This document shows positions 7,350-14,469 of a stretch of DNA of 33,327 nucleotides, piece by piece. The stretch comes from an uncultured Duncaniella sp. GTDB taxonomy: Bacteria > Bacteroidota > Bacteroidia > Bacteroidales > Muribaculaceae. Numbering within the stretch: position 1 is the first letter of the stretch; each line of letters opens with the position of its first letter. The DNA lies in contig NZ_CAJTMT010000025.1 in assembly GCF_910577345.1 (NCBI RefSeq), positions 14,991-48,317 on the forward strand, written 5' to 3'. A program made the translations under genes and the position numbers. Under the pieces are notes generated by a model. It saw nothing but the letters and a program-made list of their open reading frames with translations. It was not told where the DNA came from and searched no databases.

Positions 7350-7395
7350 TTTGACGATTCAGGTTATTAATTTTGTTGGTGAAAACAAAATTAAT
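7350..7395 (+). promoter_or_regulatory. Promoter overlapped by a 12-bp palindrome ahead of the 7404 gene
   Basis: ATTAATTTTGTT (7366-7377) and AACAAAATTAAT (7384-7395) are exact reverse complements around GGTGAA. The left arm contains TAATTTTG (7368-7375), a -7 match. TTTG at 7350-7353 is a possible -33 element, though the spacing is short (14 bp). An operator that covers the -7 box would suit repression. A leader hairpin is the alternative. Confidence 0.55.
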
Positions 7396-7403
7396 CTCCC
7401 GAT

Positions 7404-7916
7404 ATGAAAAAATCTCTCCTTCAGACCGCATCTGCACCGAATGCCACACGCCTTCGGGTCTCCAAAAAGTTTTATTCCTATATCCGTGAGCGGGTGAACG
7501 ACTGCTGTCGTCTACTCACTGACGGGGAGTATATCAAGAAAATGGCGTTGGCTTCCATTGACTCATATCTTCTCATGGATGATCCTGATACGGAGGATCG
7601 GCCATTGGAGTGCACTATGATTTTCACCCTCCTGCGCCCTGAGATTGATAAGGCTATTTCCCGCTCAACTTCCGCACATCGCCGTACCTCTGCAAAACGT
7701 GAGGAACAAGCCGCACCCAATCCGGCAACGGACACTAAAGTTCAGGAAATAGAGAACCAGTTTATCGAACCGGAAGCATTTGTGTCAACAGAAACTATGC
7801 CGGTAGCTGTCACGGAAACTCAGCCTATTCCGAAGGGACAGAAGAATAATAGCCGACACCCCAAACAGTATGTGCCGTTCATACGACAGAAATTCCCGAA
7901 ACGACGCTTGGACTAA
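7404..7916 (+). CDS. DUF6291-like protein, 170 aa, function unknown
   Basis: The first ~95 residues follow a pattern I associate with DUF6291-type domains: an FY..I segment, LTDGEYIKKMALASIDSYLL, then MIFTLLRPEIDKAISRS followed by a basic stretch. Such domains occur at the N-terminus of phage or plasmid replication-type proteins. This assignment is by motif resemblance only. Residues ~100-150 are low complexity (E, P, T, A rich) and the C-terminus is strongly basic (FIRQKFPKRRLD), which would suit nucleic-acid binding. No signal peptide or membrane segment is visible. It stands alone between vsr and a terminator, and its promoter overlaps a palindrome, so it may be autoregulated or controlled by an unseen repressor. 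Confidence 0.7.
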   Translation: MKKSLLQTASAPNATRLRVSKKFYSYIRERVNDCCRLLTDGEYIKKMALASIDSYLLMDDPDTEDRPLECTMIFTLLRPEIDKAISRSTSAHRRTSAKREEQAAPNPATDTKVQEIENQFIEPEAFVSTETMPVAVTETQPIPKGQKNNSRHPKQYVPFIRQKFPKRRLD

Positions 7917-7954
7917 TCTCGGGGTATGTACATCTGCGATACCGGAAAAATAAC

Positions 7955-8005
7955 GTAACCACCGACACCATCAAGTGTCGGTGGTTACGAAAACATCGAT
8001 TTTTT
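7955..8005. terminator. Bidirectional terminator between convergent genes
   Basis: A perfect 14-bp stem, GTAACCACCGACAC (7955-7968) with its complement at 7975-7988, has loop CATCAA. On the plus side T-rich sequence follows (7999-8005). On the minus side the hairpin is followed by TTATTTTTCC. It can serve both the gene ending at 7916 and the operon ending at 8073. Confidence 0.85.
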
Positions 8006-8072
8006 ATTTAAAACAGCTTCTGATAGTTGGAAAACCTATAGGCTTATCTATAGCCACGGTGTGCTGACGGGT

Positions 8073-8687
8073 TTATTCAGGGAGAACGTCGTAAGAGATT
8101 GCGTCGAGGTAGTAGTATGAAAGGTAGTCCTTACCTTCCTTTTCCTGACGTGCGGCGATTTTTGCGCGGAAATCGTTGATACGGTCCTCGAAAGTGGTGA
8201 GGTTGCGCTGGCCCTTGGCAGTGCGTTCGGTAGCACATCCGCTCTCAGCCTTGGCTGTAGCGGTGCTGTCGGTAAGCTCAGTGTTTGCAGCGGCAGCAGC
8301 CTGAGCCTCCTCGTTCTTGCGGATCATTTCCTGAATGGCGGCCTCATCCACACGCTCTTCGCGGAGGATACCCTTCACCTGAAGAGGACGGCGCACAACG
8401 CTCTTGGGGAAAGCCTCACCCATCAGAGGGAAAGCCTCGCAACGGAGCATGATGCTGTCGGCTGAACCGGCGATGAAAGCCTTGCGGCCACCGTGGGCAC
8501 AGAGGTGGGAGCATACGCCTTCGATGACGATGGTGTCACCGAGATAGCTGTCGGGATTGGCGAGAACCTGATCCACGTGGAGAGCCTCGACTGTAGAATC
8601 TTCGGCTGCGCCCTTTGACGCACCGCCACAAGAGATCATTACCATGCAGATGACTGCAAGAAGTGTGAAGATTGAAGTTTTTTTCAT
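8073..8687 (-). CDS. Lipoprotein with OB-fold-like segment, last gene of the TonB/ABC operon
   Basis: A 204-aa lipoprotein. MKKTSIFTLLAVICMVMISC ends in the lipobox Cys (C20) and the sequence after it (GGASKG) lacks the acidic surface-export signal, so the protein probably faces the periplasm. The frame opens at 8729, but ATG 8687 is chosen because the signal peptide begins there. The region VDQVLANPDSYLGDTIVIEGVCSH and the following ~50 residues resemble an OB-fold of the tRNA-anti-like type. The second half has an Ala/Glu-rich, probably helical linker (EEAQAAAAANTELTDSTATA). It contains two Cys in VCSHLC that could form a metal or redox site; this is inference. It is the last gene before the terminator at 7955-7988, 28 bp after the preceding gene. 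Confidence 0.75.
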   Translation of the reverse strand: MKKTSIFTLLAVICMVMISCGGASKGAAEDSTVEALHVDQVLANPDSYLGDTIVIEGVCSHLCAHGGRKAFIAGSADSIMLRCEAFPLMGEAFPKSVVRRPLQVKGILREERVDEAAIQEMIRKNEEAQAAAAANTELTDSTATAKAESGCATERTAKGQRNLTTFEDRINDFRAKIAARQEKEGKDYLSYYYLDAISYDVLPE

Positions 8688-8715
8688 TTTTTCTTTAGTG
8701 TTTATGTTATTGTAT

Positions 8716-9957
8716 TTAATTTTTGACAATCATAAGGGGAATGAATGCAAAGATACCGAATATTAATGTAATTACCGAACATGCGGCGATGCAGGGTGCC
8801 ACACGGCCACGACGACGGTAGACCACAAAGAGAATCACGGCAAGGACAACATTGAGAAAGATGGCGTGCCATGAGAAATATTCGAATCTCGGCGAAGCAT
8901 AGCAGTCGGACACCGAAGTGAACGAAAGTTCGTAGGGGAAGATGTAGGTAGCGGCCTTCTGCGAAGCGCTCTCGGTGTAGGTTTTCGAATAGAAAGCGAG
9001 GCGGTGGTAGTCGTCGGAATCAAGAGCAGTCCAACGTACGCCCTCGGGACCGGTCACCTTTACCACCCAGTTGAAAATATTCTTCACGATTGAAATCTTC
9101 TCCTTCTCCGGGTCAACCTTTCCGACAGGAAGTGGTATCAGTCGGTAACCGGCACGTTCGAGCACATAAAGATTATGGTTCTCATCACTGACAATGCCGA
9201 GATGACGGGTGTCGATATTCTCCATGATATAGACATGAGCCACCTTGACCGAATCCGGCTTGTTGACCTTCATCATGTAGGGACGGCCCGCCTGCATTTT
9301 GGTATGATAGAGGTCACCGTTGGCATCGACCATCAGATAGCCTTCGTCGTAGGGCTTGCGGCTTGTGATGTTGGCGGAATAGGCGCGCATCGGAAGGGCA
9401 AAACCGCGCTCGTTGAAAATATCAGTAAAACGCTTCGACCGGCCTTCAATCACAGCGTTGGTTTCCATGTCGATGAACTCAACCTTTCCGTCGCGGAAAC
9501 GGAACACTTCCTTCGGATCTTCAAGGTCGATGCGCGCAGGCATGGATTCCATCATCAGATAAACCTCGGGCATGACCTTGTTGATGTCGCGGGGAAGAGC
9601 CGAGAACACCCACTGGCTGTGCTTGAAGGCAGCCACACCGACCTCGATACCTGCGATTGTGTCGGGCAGAGCCTCGCTGGCCATAAGTTGGGTGTAATAA
9701 ATCTGTGGCAGAAGCGAGTCGCGCTGTTCCTTGGTGTAGGAACCCTCCTTGCGGTTGCCGTCGGCATCAAGCGAATAGATAGCCAGATTCTTGTCGTCAC
9801 CGGTTTCAGAGACAATCATCCTGTCGTTGACCGGGGAATAGGCGATGAACGGATCTGAAGCGGCTGACGGGAACACGATTGAATAGAGCCACGGCAAGAA
9901 CCATGACAAAACTATTATTCCCAGTGCGATGAGCAGTATATTATAAGCTTTTTTCAT
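8716..9957 (-). CDS. Membrane-anchored DUF4857-like protein of the ABC operon
   Basis: 413 aa. One N-terminal membrane segment (about 8-30, ILLIALGIIVLSWFLPWLYSIVF) is followed by a large periplasmic domain of roughly 330 residues, then two C-terminal membrane segments (WHAIFLNVVLAVILFVVY and CSVITLIFGIFAFIPLMIV). The external domain has several beta-strand stretches (FIAYSPVNDRMIVSETGD, LYVLERAGYRLIPL) reminiscent of a propeller-like sensor or binding domain. I associate this layout and its place after an ABC permease with the Bacteroidota family DUF4857, but that is from memory. It starts 4 bp after the permease stop, so it is tightly coupled to it and probably part of the same membrane complex. 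Confidence 0.75.
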   Translation of the reverse strand: MKKAYNILLIALGIIVLSWFLPWLYSIVFPSAASDPFIAYSPVNDRMIVSETGDDKNLAIYSLDADGNRKEGSYTKEQRDSLLPQIYYTQLMASEALPDTIAGIEVGVAAFKHSQWVFSALPRDINKVMPEVYLMMESMPARIDLEDPKEVFRFRDGKVEFIDMETNAVIEGRSKRFTDIFNERGFALPMRAYSANITSRKPYDEGYLMVDANGDLYHTKMQAGRPYMMKVNKPDSVKVAHVYIMENIDTRHLGIVSDENHNLYVLERAGYRLIPLPVGKVDPEKEKISIVKNIFNWVVKVTGPEGVRWTALDSDDYHRLAFYSKTYTESASQKAATYIFPYELSFTSVSDCYASPRFEYFSWHAIFLNVVLAVILFVVYRRRGRVAPCIAACSVITLIFGIFAFIPLMIVKN

Positions 9958-9961
9958 GATT

Positions 9962-10633
9962 TTAATCCTGACGGCCCTCCTTAAACCTTGCGATTGAACC
10001 GAATGAGAGAATGGTGAGAAGAAGAGTCGTAATGAGAATTATGAGCATCATGCCGTTGTAGGCCTCAAGTGCGGGCTGAAGGAAGAAAATCATCAGCACG
10101 GCAATCCCGAGCAGGGCGAGGATGACGCGGCGCGCCCAAGTGCCCTCCAGACAGATTGAAGTGACAAAAAGATAAGCTGTGAAGCCCGCAAAATACCAGG
10201 GGAGAGTGGTCAGCATCACCCGCCATACCAGTTCCGAGGGGAGAACCGAGGCGTCATAGATGCCGATGATGAGAGCCTGGATGACAAAGATGACCAAAAG
10301 CTCGACAAGACCTGTCAGAAGCATCAGCCCTACGAGCTTGCCCTGCGGATAGGGAAGATGGAGGGTGAGTTTCAGACGTTTCTGAGCCATTTCGGGAGCC
10401 ATCTGGGCCACGCCGAGGGCAAGACCGATGACAAGAGGCACATACTTGATAATATCGATGAATGAATTGTCTTTGAGAAGCATGATGAGCCAGAGATGGT
10501 CCACACCCTTCAGTTCTATCAACCTCTTCATCATCAGCACGGCATAGAGAGCCACGCAGACAGCGAGTGCAAGCGAGATGAAGAACACCATGCGTGTCTT
10601 CACCCATTCCTTGAATATAAGCGCTTTTTCCAT
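9962..10633 (-). CDS. ABC-2 type transporter permease subunit
   Basis: 223-aa integral membrane protein with six predicted helices: around residues 17-36, a segment with YVPLVIGLALGVAQM, the LVGLMLLTGLVELLVIFVIQ stretch, VMLTTLPWYFAGFTAYLFVT, RVILALLGIAVLMIFFL and MMLIILITTLLLTILSF. Six helices with no large soluble domain fits an ABC-2 permease, which would act as a dimer with the ATPase encoded immediately upstream. ATG 10633 is preferred over the upstream TTG at 10642; it lies 5 bp after the ATPase stop. ABC-2 systems are usually exporters, but the substrate here cannot be read from the sequence. Confidence 0.82.
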   Translation of the reverse strand: MEKALIFKEWVKTRMVFFISLALAVCVALYAVLMMKRLIELKGVDHLWLIMLLKDNSFIDIIKYVPLVIGLALGVAQMAPEMAQKRLKLTLHLPYPQGKLVGLMLLTGLVELLVIFVIQALIIGIYDASVLPSELVWRVMLTTLPWYFAGFTAYLFVTSICLEGTWARRVILALLGIAVLMIFFLQPALEAYNGMMLIILITTLLLTILSFGSIARFKEGRQD

Positions 10634-10638
10634 AGTTA

Positions 10639-11541
10639 TCAATATTTACCTGTCAGACCAATGAAAGCATCCTCCAGCGACATCTCGCGACGTTCAAGAC
10701 CGGAGGCATCTACTCCGAGAGTCGAGAGCTGCGAGCGCACTTCGTCAAGGGGCTTAAAGGTGTAGAATTCCAATTCGTTCTTGATTTTACCCGGATTGAT
10801 GAAGAGACCGGATTCGGTGAACTTCTCAACCGGAGCATCGGTCGGAAGAGTGTAGCGCGAGAAGTCCCTGAGCAGTTCGTCGACCGGCATCTGGGTGAGA
10901 ATCTTGCCGTAGTCGAGCATGATGCAGTCGTCGATGAGGCGTTCGAGATCCTGGATGATATGCGAGGTCATGAACACTGTTTTCTCCTCAGCCTTGGCAA
11001 ATTCGCGCAGATAGTCGATGAACAGACGGCGGTAGCCGGGATCAAGACCGAGCGAGAAGTCATCAAGCACGAGGAGGTCGGCGTTCTGCGCGAGAATGAG
11101 GCCGAGAGCCACCTGCGAGCGCTGTCCGCACGACATTGACGAGATTTTCTGACCGGGCGACACATGGAGCTTGGCCATGAGTTCATAGTAGGCATCGCGG
11201 TTCCATTTCGGATAGAAACTCGAATAGAAACGCTCAATCTGACCTATGGTCATGAATGAATACTGGACATGGCCCTCGATGAGCAGGGCGATGCGCGCAC
11301 GGGTGGCGGGTGAAAGTTCGGTGATGTTCTCGCCGAAGATCTTACATTCGCCCTTCTGCGGACGCAGATAACCCATCAGGATATTGATGGTGGTCGTTTT
11401 TCCGGTACCGTTCTTTCCAAGAAGACCGAGGATGCGGCCTTTAGGTACCTCAAAACTCAGGTCGCTGTAAATCACTCGTCCGGTGCCGTAGCGCTGGGTG
11501 AGATTTTTTACCGATATTACAGATTCGGAGTTTCGGTTCAT
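10639..11541 (-). CDS. ABC transporter ATP-binding protein
   Basis: 300 aa: an ATPase domain of about 230 residues and a C-terminal extension of about 70. Walker A GKNGTGKTT is at 42-50 and the H-loop His at 194 (MTSH). The signature is MSCGQ (136-140) rather than LSGGQ, and the Walker B end reads LLVLDD (156-161), so the usual catalytic Glu is an Asp. The D-loop SLGLD is intact. The replacement is conservative, so I expect reduced or altered rather than absent ATPase activity; that is inference. It is probably the motor for the six-helix permease that follows 5 bp later. It lies 44 bp after the barrel gene and is part of the same seven-gene run. Confidence 0.88.
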   Translation of the reverse strand: MNRNSESVISVKNLTQRYGTGRVIYSDLSFEVPKGRILGLLGKNGTGKTTTINILMGYLRPQKGECKIFGENITELSPATRARIALLIEGHVQYSFMTIGQIERFYSSFYPKWNRDAYYELMAKLHVSPGQKISSMSCGQRSQVALGLILAQNADLLVLDDFSLGLDPGYRRLFIDYLREFAKAEEKTVFMTSHIIQDLERLIDDCIMLDYGKILTQMPVDELLRDFSRYTLPTDAPVEKFTESGLFINPGKIKNELEFYTFKPLDEVRSQLSTLGVDASGLERREMSLEDAFIGLTGKY

Positions 11542-11585
11542 TATACTGTATTTGGATAGATTTATAAGATGCTATTGTTGTTTTG

Positions 11586-13142
11586 TCAGAATTTTGCTGC
11601 CAATGTCAGCACGGCTCCGTGACAGCTTGCCTCATTGATATAGTCCGTCATGGTGTATGCGACGGACAGTGACAGAATGAAATTGCTGACCGGACGCGAT
11701 ACTCCTGCCGAAATCCTCACACCGAGGCGGTCAGCCTGCAACATTGAGTAATTCGACAGGACTGATTGACCGAGCGATGTGTCGGTTTCAAAATCCGTGA
11801 GGACAGGTGTAAGGGCATCCGCCAAGGCATATTCCCCTCCGGCTGAAAGATTCCAGAGCCAACAGCCTCCGGAAACGGTCGTGAAGTCCACGTCCAATTG
11901 AGGGGCGAGATGGCTGACCTCAAGACGACGGTAGGGCTCGGAATAGCTCTCGCGCTCATAACCGTAGCCCACGCCGGGTGTGAAGGTGAGATATGACACT
12001 TTCGCGGTCTGCCACTGCAGCGGCAATGACAGTTGCATGGTTCTGCTGCTGAATGAGTAGGGTGTGCGTGAACCAATCTTGTCGTAGCTTGCACCGGCTG
12101 AGGTTCCGAAAAGATTCTCGGTGCCTTTGCGTTTGAACAAAGTGCCTTTGAAAACCGGACGGAAAGTCAGGGAGGAGGACAGGCAGAAACCGTAGGCGAC
12201 AGTCCAGTCAACCTCATCGTTGTCGGTGTAGCCGAGAGTGAGGTTGTTGAAGTTGCGCAACTGCTGCTCCATGCGGTAGTGTGAGTATGCGGCGGTGACG
12301 GCAAGTCCGTTTTTGGAAGCCGTCGGAAGCCACTGCACTCCGGCATTGTAACCGAACGATGAGTAACCGCTGTTCTTGTTGGTGTTGCCCATGAAACGGC
12401 GGTAATATGTCCCCATGCCCGTGAGGGTGTAGGTGTTGATGTCGTTCACAGGATTGTAGAAATCAAGATCGCAACTCTGATTGTAGACATTAATTCCGGC
12501 TTTGAGGCCGAGCATGTTGCGGCCAAGAGGGTAAGTCGCGCCAAGATTGAGATCGAGATCGGAGACCACAGTCTTCACTCGCGGGTCGCGGTTGCGGTAG
12601 GCAACCTCAGCGCGGTAGGCGGCATGAGCTCCGAGAGTCCAGCGGTCAAACTGATGGCCGTAACCACCGGAAAAACTGTAGCTGCGGGTGCTGAGATTTC
12701 CCCCGACCTCATCACCGAGGACATAGGGGGCAACCCGTCGGTAGTCGATGATGTCAGACCATCGTATGTTGCGGTATGTTCCGGTCACGAAAGCGGCATC
12801 ACCCCACACCACACTCTTTTGACTGAGACGTGTATAGGATGCAGCCGAAAGTCCGTATAGCGTATGTCCGTCGCCAAGCTGAACCATCACAGGCTTACCC
12901 TCGCGCGCTATGTCGAGATTGAAAGCGAGCGACGAGAGTGAGACGCTGTCCCGATACACCATCGAGGCAGGATTAGCCTCATAATCGGCAAGAGCGCTCT
13001 CAAGCGTCGGGAGAGAGAGACGCTGCAGTTCCGGAAGCATGGAAGCTGACTGAGCCATGACCCCTGCGGAGAGGGTCATGGCCACAGTCATTGCCATCAG
13101 ACGATAGTTGTTGGTGATATGTCTTGTCAGTTTTTCCGACAT
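11586..13142 (-). CDS. Outer-membrane beta-barrel protein (DUF6850-like)
   Basis: 518 aa with a signal peptide (hydrophobic AMTVAMTLSAGVMA followed by QS near residue 31). The rest is made of alternating, aromatic-rich strands separated by short turns (RSYSFSGGYGHQF, WTLGAHAAYRAEVAYR, SLPLQWQTAKVSYLTF), and the chain ends in LTLAAKF with a terminal Phe, the classic signal for outer-membrane barrel insertion. I associate it with the Bacteroidota family DUF6850 because of its place beside a TonB receptor and a DUF4876-like lipoprotein; this is from memory. It starts 28 bp after the lipoprotein gene. Its role could be a partner channel for the receptor. Confidence 0.8.
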   Translation of the reverse strand: MSEKLTRHITNNYRLMAMTVAMTLSAGVMAQSASMLPELQRLSLPTLESALADYEANPASMVYRDSVSLSSLAFNLDIAREGKPVMVQLGDGHTLYGLSAASYTRLSQKSVVWGDAAFVTGTYRNIRWSDIIDYRRVAPYVLGDEVGGNLSTRSYSFSGGYGHQFDRWTLGAHAAYRAEVAYRNRDPRVKTVVSDLDLNLGATYPLGRNMLGLKAGINVYNQSCDLDFYNPVNDINTYTLTGMGTYYRRFMGNTNKNSGYSSFGYNAGVQWLPTASKNGLAVTAAYSHYRMEQQLRNFNNLTLGYTDNDEVDWTVAYGFCLSSSLTFRPVFKGTLFKRKGTENLFGTSAGASYDKIGSRTPYSFSSRTMQLSLPLQWQTAKVSYLTFTPGVGYGYERESYSEPYRRLEVSHLAPQLDVDFTTVSGGCWLWNLSAGGEYALADALTPVLTDFETDTSLGQSVLSNYSMLQADRLGVRISAGVSRPVSNFILSLSVAYTMTDYINEASCHGAVLTLAAKF

Positions 13143-13170
13143 CAGTTTGATTTATCGAGCTGAAACTATT

Positions 13171-14418
13171 TTATCGGGCTGAAACTACTTCGAAGTCGTT
13201 AGCGGAGTCGTTGGTGTCCTTGAGGACGGTATTACCTGCGGGAGAGACACCGGCAGTCTTGCGGACGAACTTCTTGCCGAAACGGTTGGGATCGGTCTTG
13301 GCATCGGAAATAGCGGCATGGCTTGCATCAACCGAAGTGCTGAGTGCGCCGGAAGTCCAGCTTTCATTGGGGCAGAGGTTCACACCGTCGAGAATCCAGT
13401 CATACTTGATGAGATAGCACTTGGTGCCGTTCATCTCCTTGCCGGTAGCGGCATTGATGTAGGTATAGTCACCTGCCTGCTGTGCGAGGAAGGTTTCAGC
13501 AGTCATCCCTTCGGGGAAACGCACGATAGCGTAGGAACGGTTACACTGGTTTGAGGGGAGCCAGATGGTTGCGGAGTAGCTGAACCACTTGTCGAGGTTG
13601 GGGACATCGGGGTTGTCGGTGTCACGGACAGTGCCGACAGTGACAACGTCATACCATTCGAAGTCAGCATCGCGGTGGTCAAGCGCACCGGCAACCTGAG
13701 CGCTCCAGTCAATGGCCTGGTCGACAATCTTGATTGATTCACCAGGGTTGATAGCCACATCGCGTCCGCTTCCGGGGATGACGTAGACAGTCTGGGCTGT
13801 GAAGTTGTTTTCGGGGAAGTTGGCTTCAGTCAGAATCTTGTCAGTAGAAACATTGGTCAACTTGCTCTCAACGATTGCAAGACCGTCGGCATAGATGACA
13901 GAGTCAGTGTTGTTGTAGATTTTGAAGAAGGTATCGTATAGACCGCTTGTACCCTTTGCATTGGGAGAACCTGCACAGTAGATTTCGCTGAACACGAGAG
14001 AGTTGTCGGGATTGTAGAAGAACCATTTGAGAGTGACGGGCGATGACGTGGCGCTCACAACCTGCTGGGTGGCTACGGCGCGGAGAGTCTGCTCGACAGC
14101 ATTGCCTTCGGCATCGGTATATTTGACAACCATTGTTCCGTCAATGTCGTAGGTTCCTGCGGGAAGGACATCTGTTGCGGAAAGAGGAAGGTTGAATGTG
14201 GTCACACGGCCTGTGTTGAGTTCGGTATAGGTAACAGAACCGGATTCAACGGTATAGGTAGCGGGAATCTCCGAAGGAAGATTTTCTGTTACGGTTACAG
14301 GATAAGTTGGATCGGGAGCGTCGTTGTCATCATCCGAGCATGAAGTAAAAGTCGACATGCCGGCAGTAAGAACTGCACACAGAAGCAGATGCTTGATCTG
14401 AATTTTGTTGAATGCCAT
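13171..14418 (-). CDS. Surface lipoprotein, DUF4876-like
   Basis: 415 aa. The signal peptide ends in TSC with C27 as the lipidated residue. It is followed by SDDDND, which matches the Bacteroidota lipoprotein export signal (Ser plus several acidic residues), so the protein is expected on the outer face of the outer membrane. The N-terminal ~120 residues look like a beta-sandwich (PVTVTENLPSEIPATYTVE...). The C-terminal part (FSEIYCAGSPNAKGTSGLYD, with IYNNTDSVIYADGLAIVES) resembles an LTD/lamin-tail-like fold and is what suggests DUF4876. It sits between the TonB receptor and the barrel protein, so it is probably the substrate-capturing lipoprotein of the receptor. The substrate is unknown. 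Confidence 0.82.
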   Translation of the reverse strand: MAFNKIQIKHLLLCAVLTAGMSTFTSCSDDDNDAPDPTYPVTVTENLPSEIPATYTVESGSVTYTELNTGRVTTFNLPLSATDVLPAGTYDIDGTMVVKYTDAEGNAVEQTLRAVATQQVVSATSSPVTLKWFFYNPDNSLVFSEIYCAGSPNAKGTSGLYDTFFKIYNNTDSVIYADGLAIVESKLTNVSTDKILTEANFPENNFTAQTVYVIPGSGRDVAINPGESIKIVDQAIDWSAQVAGALDHRDADFEWYDVVTVGTVRDTDNPDVPNLDKWFSYSATIWLPSNQCNRSYAIVRFPEGMTAETFLAQQAGDYTYINAATGKEMNGTKCYLIKYDWILDGVNLCPNESWTSGALSTSVDASHAAISDAKTDPNRFGKKFVRKTAGVSPAGNTVLKDTNDSANDFEVVSAR

Positions 14419-14469
14419 AATAATTAGCGGTTTATTTAGATTATAATTTTGTTTTTACGATTGTGATTA

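Noticed and set aside
9175..9858. Plus-strand frame of about 227 codons
   Set aside because: Shadow of the membrane-anchored DUF4857-like gene; His/Asp-rich random-looking product.
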